Shown piece after piece: positions 54,886 to 63,968 of a stretch of DNA of 64,000 nucleotides (the first letter of the stretch is position 1; each line of letters begins with the position of its first letter). The stretch spans positions 2,853,001-2,917,000 of the forward strand of contig NZ_CP089518.1 of assembly GCF_025917685.1 (NCBI RefSeq). The letters are read 5' to 3'. Origin of the DNA: Bacillus cereus. GTDB taxonomy: Bacteria; Bacillota; Bacilli; Bacillales; Bacillaceae_G. Made by a program: the position numbers and the translations under genes. The notes below the pieces were generated by a model, which searched no databases, had not been told where the DNA came from, and saw only the letters and a program-made list of their open reading frames with translations.

Positions 54886-55995
54886 TTATTCTTTAATTAC
54901 AATCCATTTATTCGTTCTACTATATTTCTTTGGAGAAGTACCCAAAATTAAAGGAACTGCATCCAATTCCTTACGACGAAAGCCAGCTGTGTAAAAATAA
55001 GAAGATGATACAGGCGTATCTTGGTCCGATATTGAGGCAAGTACTTTTAATACATTTTGCAAATGTTTCCGATTATCCCCGTTCTTTATATGTAGCAAAC
55101 CGTTATCTTTCACACTATTAATCCATAATTCAAATGAACAATCTTGCAAAAGCAGTTGCTTGCATATGCCTGCTGTTAATTCAATTAGTTCTTCTGTATC
55201 CTTTCGCAAAGAAACGCCACTTTTGTTTTGCAAGTTGAGATAAATCGCGTATTTATCTGATTGCGTTCGCTCATACTTTTTCGCAGTTATCGTCCCTGTT
55301 TTCGCTGTTGCACTCCAGTGGATAGAACGAAAATCTTCATTTTCATAAGACTTCACTCCCATTACTTTCGTTTCATCATATAGCGGTGAAGACATCGCTT
55401 TTCGAAATCCCCGTGACCATTCTTGTAATTCAGGCACTTGTATTTTCGGCACAGCTGGTAAGACTAAATAGGAGGGCGTATCAACTTGTTTATATGTTAT
55501 ATGGTTCGTTATGAATCCAAAGAGATCAGTAATGACAATTTCAACTTCTTCCCATTTCGCAATTCCTCTTTTTAACGCTACAGCTTGCAAATCAAATGAA
55601 ACTGACTCTCTTCCTTTTAAATTAAAATTCATATAATAATTTGAACCTGTACTATGATTTTTGTTTATTTCATCATGATTCCAAGTTAGCTTATTTTCAC
55701 ATTTAAATCGAAATACGATATTAAGAATAGGAAATATCGACTTGTTTGAAACTTTAATTTTGCACATATTCGTTTCACCTATAAAAACATTTGAATTCCC
55801 CTGACTGTATTCCCATTCAACACGAGATACTTTACGTATGTATACATACATAGCACCTATTAAAATTACATACAAAAATACGAGAGATAAAAACAATAGA
55901 TTACTTGAAAATACACATAAAATAACGGCTACAACTGACATAACTCCCATTACGAAAGGCTCCGCTAAAGGTGTATACACAAGCTGTTGATTCAT
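54886..55995 (-). CDS. DUF58 protein, second operon
   Basis: A 369-residue DUF58 protein with two N-terminal helices and the signature VKSYENEDFRSIHWSATAKT. It overlaps the MoxR gene by ATGA. It is a paralogue of the protein at 24301-25467. Confidence 0.9.
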   Translation of the reverse strand: MNQQLVYTPLAEPFVMGVMSVVAVILCVFSSNLLFLSLVFLYVILIGAMYVYIRKVSRVEWEYSQGNSNVFIGETNMCKIKVSNKSIFPILNIVFRFKCENKLTWNHDEINKNHSTGSNYYMNFNLKGRESVSFDLQAVALKRGIAKWEEVEIVITDLFGFITNHITYKQVDTPSYLVLPAVPKIQVPELQEWSRGFRKAMSSPLYDETKVMGVKSYENEDFRSIHWSATAKTGTITAKKYERTQSDKYAIYLNLQNKSGVSLRKDTEELIELTAGICKQLLLQDCSFELWINSVKDNGLLHIKNGDNRKHLQNVLKVLASISDQDTPVSSSYFYTAGFRRKELDAVPLILGTSPKKYSRTNKWIVIKE

Positions 55996-56924
55996 CGTAC
56001 ATTCTCCACTGGCACACTAATCGCACCAAGAATTTCTTTCATGATTTGTTCTTTCGTCGTTTTCATCTCTCCCTCAATCGTTAACGTTAAACGATGAGCG
56101 CAAACGGATGCAGCCAGCGTCTTTATATCATCTGGCGTACAATAATCTCTTTCATTTAATATTGCCCGTGCTTGAATCACTCTCATAAATGCCAACGTCC
56201 CCCGCGGGCTTACACCAATTTCAATTAACTCATGTTTACGCGTTGCCTCAATAATTTCAAGTAAATAATCTTGCACATCATTCCCTACTAACACTTCTCT
56301 TGCTCGTTTTTGCACTGTAATAATTTCTTCAGTTGAAATAATTGAATGTAACGTTTCTAACGGATCATTCGTTTGAAAACGATTCATCATCTCCTTTTCT
56401 GCTTCTCTCGTAGGATAACCTTGCCGAATCGTAAGTAAAAATCGGTCTAATTGAGCATCAGGTAAAGGAAATGTACCAGCCGATTCAAGAGGATTTTGCG
56501 TTGCAATTACTAAAAAAGGTTCTGGTAGTGAATGTGTCTGTTTCGCAATTGTAACAGTACGTTCTTCCATAACTTCAAGTAACGAAGATTGTGTTCTCGG
56601 TACAGCCCGATTAATTTCATCCACTAATACTATATTTGCAAAAATAGGTCCTAACCTCGTTTTAAAATCCGATTCCTTCACATCGAAATATTCAAGACCA
56701 ATAACATCTCCAGGCAAAGTATCCGCTGTAAATTGTATTCTTTGAAACTTAGCGTCCACACTTTTAGCCAAACTTTTCGCTAATGTCGTTTTTCCCGTCC
56801 CAGGTACATCTTCTAATAAAATATGTCCTCTTGCTATAAGAGCTATTGCAGCCAGCTCAATTGATTCATCTTTCCCTATAATAACCTTCGAAATATTGTT
56901 AGTAATTTTCTTTAATATGCTCAT
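55992..56924 (-). CDS. MoxR-family AAA+ ATPase, second copy
   Basis: 310 residues; Walker A EDVPGTGKTTLAK, Walker B LVDEINRAVPRTQ, sensor 1 IATQNPLES. First gene of the leftward operon with DUF58 and a DUF4129-like protein. Two such operons in one 64-kb window suggests a functional split, for example different developmental stages (inference). Confidence 0.93.
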   Translation of the reverse strand: MSILKKITNNISKVIIGKDESIELAAIALIARGHILLEDVPGTGKTTLAKSLAKSVDAKFQRIQFTADTLPGDVIGLEYFDVKESDFKTRLGPIFANIVLVDEINRAVPRTQSSLLEVMEERTVTIAKQTHSLPEPFLVIATQNPLESAGTFPLPDAQLDRFLLTIRQGYPTREAEKEMMNRFQTNDPLETLHSIISTEEIITVQKRAREVLVGNDVQDYLLEIIEATRKHELIEIGVSPRGTLAFMRVIQARAILNERDYCTPDDIKTLAASVCAHRLTLTIEGEMKTTKEQIMKEILGAISVPVENVR

Positions 56925-57022
56925 ATATTTATCTCCTGCCTTTATTTATTCTGAAAATTAAGAATTATCATTTTCCAAATTATAACACATTGCAGTAGAA
57001 GTAAATATGTTCCTATCAAAAT

Positions 57023-57062
57023 AAAAAAGATACCCTTAGCAATACGCTAAGGATATCTTTTT
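57023..57062 (-). terminator. Terminator of the monooxygenase/nitroreductase genes
   Basis: AAAAGATACCCTTAGC/GCTAAGGATATCTTTT stem with one mismatch, followed by T-run. Confidence 0.8.
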
Positions 57063-57068
57063 ATCATA

Positions 57069-57362
57069 TTATTTTACTAACTCTCCATTATAAGCTTTTA
57101 TATCAAGTGGAGCAGTTAAAAATTGTGGTGCTTTACTAACGAAGGCAGTATAATGTTCACTCGTATTATGACTCGCAACTGCTTCTTTATCTTTCCATAC
57201 TTCTACCATCGTATAGACATTTTCATTTTCTGTATCTTTATAAAGGTCATAGGATACATTTCCACTTTCTTCTCTTGAACCATGAATGAGTGGCTGAATT
57301 TCTTCTAAAAATGGTTGTTGTTTCGCTGGATCTACTTGAAATATTGCGTGAATAATAATCAT
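57069..57362 (-). CDS. Antibiotic-biosynthesis-type (ABM/YgiN-like) monooxygenase
   Basis: 97 residues from ATG 57362 with GAAAGGGG upstream. The ABM ferredoxin-like fold is seen in IHAIFQVDPAKQQPFLEEIQ, REESGNVSYDLYKD, VEVWKDKEAVASH. Such proteins act as quinol monooxygenases or heme-independent oxygenases. It lies downstream of the nitroreductase gene and probably shares its redox or quinone-stress role and its MarR control. Confidence 0.85.
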   Translation of the reverse strand: MIIIHAIFQVDPAKQQPFLEEIQPLIHGSREESGNVSYDLYKDTENENVYTMVEVWKDKEAVASHNTSEHYTAFVSKAPQFLTAPLDIKAYNGELVK

Positions 57363-57407
57363 GGTGTTTCCCCTTTCATACCTCACTTATTTCTGTACTA
57401 TGTTAAA

Positions 57408-58046
57408 TTACTTCCACTCAGCAACTTTTTCAACTGGAAGACGTACTGATTGATAACCACTGTCAGCTGCTTTTCCGATTGAAATTAACATTACTGGTAC
57501 GTGACGCTCTTTGTCTAATCCGAATGCTTCTGCGATTTGGTCTTTTTCAAATCCACCAATTGGGCAAGTGTCATAACCGTGAGCACGAGCTGCTAGCATA
57601 AATTGCATCGCTACAAGACCACCATCAATTAAAACAGTATCTTTCATTACTTCTGGTGTAACCATTGAGAAGTAACCTGAAAGTTTTTGCATTTGATCTT
57701 CTTTTACTTCAGCTGGCATTAAACCGCGCTCAACTGCTGTACCGTAAATTTCTTCTGCGTTATCAAAGTTGTTTAAGTCACCAAATACAGCAATCATTGC
57801 TGAAGATGTTTCTACTTGAGATTGGTTAAATTTAGCAAGTGGCGCAAGTGTTGCTTTTGCTTCGTCACTTTCAATAACAAGGAATCTCCATGGTTGCATA
57901 TTTACTGAAGACGGTGCAAGCGTTGCTTCTGTAAGAATTTCAGTCATTTCCTCTTTGCTAATTTTTACAGCTGGATCGTATTTACGAATTGAACGGCGTC
58001 CTGTTAAAATTTCATTAAAGTCATTTGTTTTTAGTAAGTTTGTCAT
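57408..58046 (-). CDS. ydgI: Nitroreductase-family FMN oxidoreductase, YdgI-like
   Basis: A 212-residue nitroreductase: GRRSIRKYDPAVKISKEEM, EATLAPSSVNMQPWRFLVIE and ARAHGYDTCPIGGF are very close to B. subtilis YdgI as I remember it, and the next gene upstream is the MarR-type homologue of YdgJ, the same gene order. It reduces nitro compounds, quinones or similar with NAD(P)H and FMN in the cytoplasm. Confidence 0.9.
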   Translation of the reverse strand: MTNLLKTNDFNEILTGRRSIRKYDPAVKISKEEMTEILTEATLAPSSVNMQPWRFLVIESDEAKATLAPLAKFNQSQVETSSAMIAVFGDLNNFDNAEEIYGTAVERGLMPAEVKEDQMQKLSGYFSMVTPEVMKDTVLIDGGLVAMQFMLAARAHGYDTCPIGGFEKDQIAEAFGLDKERHVPVMLISIGKAADSGYQSVRLPVEKVAEWK

Positions 58047-58064
58047 AGTTGTATTCTCCCTTTT

Positions 58065-58493
58065 TTATAATTCTTTTATATTTTCTTGAATGCGGTCTAA
58101 CATCGTTAAAAGATTGTCGCGTTCTTCTTCACTTAATCCTTTAAATGCTGAAGTAGCGAAACGCTCTTTTTCCTCTTGATACACTTGAATTTTATTTCGC
58201 CCCTCTTCTGTAAGAGTAACTAACGTAATTCTGTTATCATCTGGATTTTTACGTCTTGTAATCATTCCGTTTGCTTCCAGCTGTTTTAAATGCCTCGTAA
58301 TCGCAGCATTATCAATATTCACTTCTTGCTGAAGTGCTTTTTGACTAATTTCACCTACTTCATATAACTGAAGTATAAGCTCTAGTCTAGATTGACTCAT
58401 ACCCGTACACCCTTCAAACTTCGAACTTACTTCTTTATTGAGGAAGTGTAATTTATATAAAATTATTGCTTCTTTTGAGCATGAACTTGTCAA
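58065..58493 (-). CDS. ydgJ: MarR-family regulator, YdgJ-like
   Basis: 142 residues from a TTG start at 58493 preceded by GGAGGGG. The MarR winged helix is in KALQQEVNIDNAAITRHLKQ and GMITRRKNPDDNRITLVTLT. First gene of an operon with ydgI; two palindromes upstream (58527-58553) are its likely operator. Such regulators release DNA upon binding phenolic or quinone compounds or upon oxidation. Confidence 0.88.
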   Translation of the reverse strand: MTSSCSKEAIILYKLHFLNKEVSSKFEGCTGMSQSRLELILQLYEVGEISQKALQQEVNIDNAAITRHLKQLEANGMITRRKNPDDNRITLVTLTEEGRNKIQVYQEEKERFATSAFKGLSEEERDNLLTMLDRIQENIKEL

Positions 58494-58526
58494 ATTACCC
58501 CTCCTTTACATCCAAACTAAAAATGT

Positions 58527-58553
58527 TTGATACATCAATAGTTGATATGTCAA
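58527..58553. promoter_or_regulatory. Double palindrome, likely MarR operator
   Basis: TTGATACATCAA (58527-58538) and TTGATATGTCAA (58542-58553) are each palindromic, spaced 15 bp centre to centre, 34 nt upstream of the MarR start. This is the size of site MarR dimers recognise. Confidence 0.5.
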
Positions 58554-58693
58554 TTAATATAATCTATATCGATTTAGAATGCAAGCATTTTGTTTTCATT
58601 TTATTTTTTCCAAATTAAGGCGCATTGTAGCGTTACAAAAAATGTAAATTACATTATAATAGTAATAATTTAAATGACTGGAGAGTGATTGTA

Positions 58694-58819
58694 ATGCGGC
58701 AATACACAAATAGAAATGAGGAAATGAAAATGGAAAATGAAATGAGGATATTTATATATGACAACAATAAATATAGGGATTGTAGCGCACGTAGACGCTG
58801 GCAAGACGAGTTTGACTGA
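58694..58819 (+). CDS. 41-codon ORF overlapping the Tet(M)-type start (leader candidate)
   Basis: GGAGAGTGATTGTA then ATG 58694; 41 codons beginning MRQYTNRNEEMKMENEMRIF and ending WQDEFD. It overlaps the GTPase start (58758) in another frame. It could be a leader peptide that couples or attenuates translation, as leader ORFs do ahead of tet(M); chance is the alternative. Confidence 0.35.
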   Translation: MRQYTNRNEEMKMENEMRIFIYDNNKYRDCSARRRWQDEFD

Positions 58820-60701
58820 GCGTATTCTTTATGAAACGAATGTGATTAAAGAACTTGGCCGAGTTGATAGCGGCAGTACGCAAACTGATTCAATGGAATT
58901 AGAAAGACAGCGCGGAATTACAATTAAAGCATCTGTCGTTTCTTTCTTTATTGATGATGTAAAAGTAAATGTCATTGATACACCTGGACACGCTGATTTT
59001 ATCGCTGAAGTGGAGCGATCATTCCGTGTTTTAGACGGTGCAATTTTAGTTATTTCTGCCGTTGAAGGTGTGCAAGCACAAACAAAGATTTTAATGCGGA
59101 CATTACAGAAACTAAACATACCGACTTTATTATTTGTAAATAAAATAGACCGTAGTGGTGCAAATACTGAAAAAGTTGTGAAACAAATAAAAGAAATCCT
59201 TTCAAATGACGCATTCCCCTTTTACTCTACTGAGAACGAAGGAACAAAGGAAGCTCGTATTATTGAATATAAATCATATGACGATTGTATGGAACGATTG
59301 GCATTGTATAATGAATCATTGCTTGAATCCTATGTAAATAACGACATAGTACCGGACACACTATTAAGAAAAGAACTAGAAATACAAATACAGCAAGCAA
59401 ATGTGTATCCGATCTGTTTCGGTTCAGCAATGACAGGTATGGGAATAGCTGAACTACTTGGAAATATTTCAGCACTAATTCCAGCTAATAAATCGGCACA
59501 AAATGAAATATTATCTGGTGTTGTATTTAAAATAGAACGTGAACCTTCTGGTGAAAAGGTTGCTTATGTAAGAGTTTTTTCAGGTAGTTTACACGTTAGA
59601 AAATATGTTGAGATACAGCGCGCTGAGTCTCAATCACATAAAGAAAAGATTAAAAAAATGTGCATATTTCATAATGGAGATGCCGTTCAAACTTCTACCG
59701 TTCCTAGCGGTGAATTTTGTAAAGTGTGGGGACTGAATGATATTAAAATTGGTGATATTATCGGTGAACAGACGGATTATATAAAGGATATTCACTTTGC
59801 CGAACCGCAAATGGAAGCTGTCATCGATGCAGTACCTAAAGAACGAATTCATGATTTATACACTGCTCTTATGGAACTATGCGAAGAAGATCCGCTCATT
59901 AAAGTGTGGAAAGACGGTGTTCATAATGAACTATACATTCGCCTTTTCGGTGAAGTACAAAAAGAAGTGATCGAAACAACGCTTTATGAGAAATACAATA
60001 TACAAGTTGCTTTTTCAAATACGCGAGTTGTATGTGTTGAAAAGCCAGTTGGTATAGGTTATGCCGCCGAAGTAATGGGTGAAAAAGCGAATCCATTCTA
60101 CGCAACAATTGGTTTCAAAGTTGAACGAGGTACACTTAACTCTGGCATAACGTATAACTTAGGTGTTGAACTTGGATCACTGCCTTTAGCATTTCATAAA
60201 GCGATTGAGAATACAGTATTTCAAACGTTAAAACAAGGTTTATACGGTTGGGAAGTTACCGATATTATTGTCACGTTAACACATACCGGATACGCAAGCC
60301 CGGTTACAACAGCGAGTGACTTTAGAAATTTAACACCGCTCGTATTAATGGATGCTTTAAAGCAAGCTGAAACATATGTATATGAACCAGTAAACGAGTT
60401 TGAATTAACCGTACCGGAGCATGCAATTAGTACCGCAATGTATAAGCTTGCAGCCATTCCAGCAACTTTCGCAGAGCCTATATTGCATAATGATTCTTAT
60501 CACTTAACTGGATCATTACCTGTTGCGAAAACAGAGAATTTTAAACGAATACTACATTCATTTACAGAAGGAGAAGGTATATTTACAACGAAGCCAGCTG
60601 GTTTCACAAAGCTTACGGCTCCCTTCCCTACTCGAAAACGTGTTGATTATAACCCGCTGAATCGGAAAGATTATTTGCTTCATGTTTTGAAGGCTTATTA
60701 A
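58758..60701 (+). CDS. Tet(M)-type ribosomal-protection GTPase
   Basis: A 647-residue EF-G-like GTPase with G1 AHVDAGKTS, switch II DTPGHADF, G4 NKID, and the domain arrangement and length (about 640) of Tet(M)/Tet(O)-class ribosomal protection proteins, which free the ribosome from tetracycline. The C-terminal part is diverged from what I recall of Tet(M), so a different ribosome-bound ligand is possible. GAGGA precedes the ATG by 9 nt. Chromosomal single gene with no mobile element adjacent. Confidence 0.85.
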   Translation: MTTINIGIVAHVDAGKTSLTERILYETNVIKELGRVDSGSTQTDSMELERQRGITIKASVVSFFIDDVKVNVIDTPGHADFIAEVERSFRVLDGAILVISAVEGVQAQTKILMRTLQKLNIPTLLFVNKIDRSGANTEKVVKQIKEILSNDAFPFYSTENEGTKEARIIEYKSYDDCMERLALYNESLLESYVNNDIVPDTLLRKELEIQIQQANVYPICFGSAMTGMGIAELLGNISALIPANKSAQNEILSGVVFKIEREPSGEKVAYVRVFSGSLHVRKYVEIQRAESQSHKEKIKKMCIFHNGDAVQTSTVPSGEFCKVWGLNDIKIGDIIGEQTDYIKDIHFAEPQMEAVIDAVPKERIHDLYTALMELCEEDPLIKVWKDGVHNELYIRLFGEVQKEVIETTLYEKYNIQVAFSNTRVVCVEKPVGIGYAAEVMGEKANPFYATIGFKVERGTLNSGITYNLGVELGSLPLAFHKAIENTVFQTLKQGLYGWEVTDIIVTLTHTGYASPVTTASDFRNLTPLVLMDALKQAETYVYEPVNEFELTVPEHAISTAMYKLAAIPATFAEPILHNDSYHLTGSLPVAKTENFKRILHSFTEGEGIFTTKPAGFTKLTAPFPTRKRVDYNPLNRKDYLLHVLKAY

Positions 60702-60705
60702 ATTA

Positions 60706-60734
60706 AAAAAGAGGTGCAAATTGCACCTCTTTTT
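60706..60734 (+). terminator. Terminator of the Tet(M)-type gene
   Basis: AAAAAGAGGTGCAA/TTGCACCTCTTTTT perfect stem and T-run, 5 nt past the stop. Confidence 0.9.
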
Positions 60735-60753
60735 GCATGTATTGAAACTTAAA

Positions 60754-61398
60754 TTAGTTTGTCCTCACAACTTCTTTAAGTCTTTCTATTACTTTTGCTA
60801 TAGCTTCAATCGAATTTTCTGTTTCATATTCCCCAACATTTACAGAATGATTTGCGTTTTTGACGACATCAATCGTTAAATTCGTTTTATGTAACTGATC
60901 AATTTGATCTACATTGTATTGGTGATCTTTGTCCCCAATTACTAAAAGCCCTTCGTGATGACTATGCAAGATAGAATCAAAAATCGTATCAAACGTCAGT
61001 AACGGTGTCATTAATATCATTTTTGACTGTAAAAACTCTTCTCTCTTCATTAAATTATTTGCAATCGGAATCGTTCCGAGTGATTTCCCTAAAAATATAG
61101 AATTGCTATAGCGTCCATTTTTCAACACTTCATTCATTACAGGATTAATATCATCCATCATTACTTTCGTTACTTCTTCCATTGGCTTATTCATTAATTG
61201 TCCATCATAGGAATAATGAATATGTACTACATCTATTTTATTTTCAAGCATAAGCATCGTTGCATAATAAAATAACGGCTTATCATAATTGTAGCCTGAA
61301 CCTGAGAACATAAAGCAGATTGTATTAGAACCTTTTTCAATATGTGTGTAATGAATTACTTTACCCTCTATATGTATCTCTTTTTTAGTCCCCTTCAC
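60754..61398 (-). CDS. Alpha/beta-hydrolase-fold protein
   Basis: A 214-residue protein with a serine elbow IFLGKSLGT, an Asp in VIGDKDHQY and His in VKNANHS. The short length and lack of a cap suggest a dienelactone-hydrolase-like enzyme. Substrate unknown. 21 nt downstream of the NUDIX gene in the same leftward orientation. Confidence 0.8.
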   Translation of the reverse strand: MKGTKKEIHIEGKVIHYTHIEKGSNTICFMFSGSGYNYDKPLFYYATMLMLENKIDVVHIHYSYDGQLMNKPMEEVTKVMMDDINPVMNEVLKNGRYSNSIFLGKSLGTIPIANNLMKREEFLQSKMILMTPLLTFDTIFDSILHSHHEGLLVIGDKDHQYNVDQIDQLHKTNLTIDVVKNANHSVNVGEYETENSIEAIAKVIERLKEVVRTN

Positions 61399-61419
61399 CG
61401 TTTTCCCCTCCGGATACGT

Positions 61420-61887
61420 TTACTTTTGTAAAACAATATGTTCTGTATGAACTGATAAATCCTTTACTTTATCTTTTATAAATGCTGGTTGTAAGTTATA
61501 TGCATCTAACTCTTCTACCGGCACCCACTTAAACAAATACGTTCTACCCTCTTCTTCAAGAATGTATTGATCCGCCCCATTCGCGGGTAATTCATGTAGC
61601 TCTACTTCATAATAAAAACTGATTTCATGAAACTTTCGCTCAGAAAGTGTAAAGAAATTTTCTACTGACCATACCAATCTCTTCACTTCAATTGGAACAC
61701 CTACTTCTTCTGCAAGCTCCCTTTTTAACGCATCTTCACTATTTTCTAACATTTTCACTCGTCCGCCTGGTACGTACCAAAAATCTTCACCGTCACCTTG
61801 CAAAATAAGGATTTTATTACCTTGTTTACAAATTGCTCCAACGCGGTAATTAAAACATGTTTCCTCTACTTTAAACGTAAGATCCAT
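61420..61887 (-). CDS. NUDIX hydrolase
   Basis: 155 residues from ATG 61887 with AAGGGGGC upstream; the longer frame to 61947 has no SD. The NUDIX box reads GGRVKMLENSEDALKRELAE followed by EVG. It cleaves nucleoside diphosphates linked to another moiety; substrate unknown. Confidence 0.9.
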   Translation of the reverse strand: MDLTFKVEETCFNYRVGAICKQGNKILILQGDGEDFWYVPGGRVKMLENSEDALKRELAEEVGVPIEVKRLVWSVENFFTLSERKFHEISFYYEVELHELPANGADQYILEEEGRTYLFKWVPVEELDAYNLQPAFIKDKVKDLSVHTEHIVLQK

Positions 61888-62079
61888 CCGTAATGCCCCC
61901 TTATATATTAAATATCGAATTATAACAAAACGATTATGTATGTACAAATAAGATTACTAAATTCGCCCACTTCATTCAATCATTTTTGAATTTTCCAAAC
62001 ACTTATTTTTCATCATTACAAGTGTATATACATATGTTACAATCACAGTGCACACTAGAAGAATATGATGGGGGTACGA

Positions 62080-62871
62080 ATGGAAACGTTATTAATCCAG
62101 CAAACTGAGAAATCAAATAAGTTTTGGAAAATCGTTGTAAAAGATACAGACTACGTTGTTTTTTACGGAAAGATTGGCACAGCAGGTAGTGTGAAAGCGA
62201 CAGAGTTTGAAACAGAAGAAGAATGTATGAAAGAAGCTAACAAACTAGTTACTTCCAAACGTAAAAAAGGATATACAGACCCATGTCTTGGGGAAGATTA
62301 CATAAAAGAAAAAACGATAACAGAAGAAGAATTTTGGGAACTACTTGATCGTGCAAAAACGAAAGGTGAAGACCAAGAAGAACAACTCGAATGGCTTACT
62401 TCTCACCTTGCTAAACGTACGGTGCATGAAATTGTAGCTTTTGATACGCATATGCATCGCATATTAAAAGATTCTTATACTTCTCATTTATGGGCAGCTG
62501 CCTATATTATTATGGGCGGCTGTTCGGATGATTGTTTTGATTACTTCCGCGGATGGTTACTATTCCAAGGAAAAGAAGTTTACAAAACGTGTATTGAAGA
62601 TCCAGAACGGTTAATTCCTATATTAGAAAATATGAGCGAATATGACGTTCCTGAAATGGAAGAACTTACTCTATATTATGGTCAAACTGTATATGAAGAA
62701 AAGACTGGAAATGAAGAAGATACATACTTTACACTTTATCATGTACTTTCAAATGAAAGAGCCTCTAATATTGACATCGAGTTAGATTGGGATGAAGATG
62801 ACGAAGAAGGATTGAAAAAAATGTTACCAAGGTTATGGGAAAAGTACGGGGAAGATCCAATTGAATGGTAG
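62080..62871 (+). CDS. WGR plus DUF4240 domain protein
   Basis: 263 residues from ATG 62080, GATGGGGGT upstream. The N-terminal 70 residues are a WGR domain (SNKFWKIVVKDTDYVVFYGK, AGSVKATEFETEEE) of the type found in PARPs and MolR-like proteins; the rest is a DUF4240-like domain (TEEEFWELLDRAK, DDCFDYFRGWLLFQGKEVYK). Role unknown; DNA or nucleic-acid binding is possible from WGR. Confidence 0.85.
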   Translation: METLLIQQTEKSNKFWKIVVKDTDYVVFYGKIGTAGSVKATEFETEEECMKEANKLVTSKRKKGYTDPCLGEDYIKEKTITEEEFWELLDRAKTKGEDQEEQLEWLTSHLAKRTVHEIVAFDTHMHRILKDSYTSHLWAAAYIIMGGCSDDCFDYFRGWLLFQGKEVYKTCIEDPERLIPILENMSEYDVPEMEELTLYYGQTVYEEKTGNEEDTYFTLYHVLSNERASNIDIELDWDEDDEEGLKKMLPRLWEKYGEDPIEW

Positions 62872-62880
62872 ATGAATATT

Positions 62881-62916
62881 AGGACTCTGTTTAACAAATA
62901 AACAGAGTCCTTTTTT
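62881..62916. terminator. Terminator of the WGR-protein gene
   Basis: AGGACTCTGTTT/AAACAGAGTCCT stem, 7-nt loop, TTTTTT tail; also positioned to end the convergent SDR gene. Confidence 0.9.
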
Positions 62917-62930
62917 CATAGGATTCTTAT

Positions 62931-63968
62931 TTAAACTCCCTTTATTTCACGCCACTTATCTAATAGTACCTGTTCTCTCTCAATTTCAATACCTGCTTTT
63001 AATTCCCTATCTTTCATATCTCTCATCCATACATATACATCTGTAACCGTATTTTCTAAACTTCTAAAAGTAAGCCCTTCTTTCACGGCACTATCGATAC
63101 TAATAGAAAATCCACCTTTCCATGGCTTCGTTTCACCTTCTAAAGGAAAAGTTTCTGGAATCCATAAAGGCATCTCTGTCCATGGCTCTACTTTATGTTC
63201 CTTCATAAATGATTCATCTATCCAAACGAATTCAGCATCGCTATTCATAACCTTTTTACACGTGTTTAATAGCTCTTCCATCGTCATTTCATAATTCGGA
63301 CCTGTTATATTGAATGTGCCTACTTTATTATTTTCTGCCATGTTTAGTCCAAAGCTAGCGACATCTTTTATATCCACTAATTGCACTGGACGATCCTTTC
63401 TTCCTGGCACTAACACATTACCGCCCTTTGCTACGCGCTGAATCCAGTATGGAAGTCGATCTGTATAATCAAATATTCCTGATAGAAGTCCTGCTCTTAC
63501 ATGTAAAACACGACCCGGCCAATACTTCTCTGCTTCTTTTTCACATAACACTTTAAGCGCACCATAATGCTCAAAAGGAGATATTTCACCATTCTCTACA
63601 GCCTTTATTTGATCAGCCGGTGGTTCAGGTTGTAATGTATAGTCTTCTTTTATGTGGTGGGGAATCCAGTCTTTATATACGGAAAGGCTTGAGATGAATA
63701 TATAGTGTTCAATATTATCTTTAAGTACTTCTCCAACATTCCGAATGTGATGCGGAGAAAACCCACACGTATCTACGACAACATCCCATTTTCGATTTTC
63801 TAAGCTTAATACATCACCATTTCTATCACCGATTAACTGCTCCACTTCAGGAAAAATTTCTTTATTTGTTCCGCGATTAAACAATGTAACTTCATGCCCT
63901 CTTTTTAAAGCCTCATCTACAAAAGCTCTTCCTAAAAAACGTGTACCACCTAGAATTAGAATTTTCAT
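62931..63968 (-). CDS. NAD-dependent epimerase/SDR family protein
   Basis: A 345-residue extended SDR: NAD motif GGTRFLGRAF at the N-terminus, VVDTCGFSPHHIRNVGE, FISSLSVY, and YGALKVLCEKE as the catalytic YxxxK. Near to CSP41/NmrA-like or nucleotide-sugar epimerases, without an assignable substrate. ATG follows GGGGGAGAACC. Lone gene. Confidence 0.9.
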   Translation of the reverse strand: MKILILGGTRFLGRAFVDEALKRGHEVTLFNRGTNKEIFPEVEQLIGDRNGDVLSLENRKWDVVVDTCGFSPHHIRNVGEVLKDNIEHYIFISSLSVYKDWIPHHIKEDYTLQPEPPADQIKAVENGEISPFEHYGALKVLCEKEAEKYWPGRVLHVRAGLLSGIFDYTDRLPYWIQRVAKGGNVLVPGRKDRPVQLVDIKDVASFGLNMAENNKVGTFNITGPNYEMTMEELLNTCKKVMNSDAEFVWIDESFMKEHKVEPWTEMPLWIPETFPLEGETKPWKGGFSISIDSAVKEGLTFRSLENTVTDVYVWMRDMKDRELKAGIEIEREQVLLDKWREIKGV

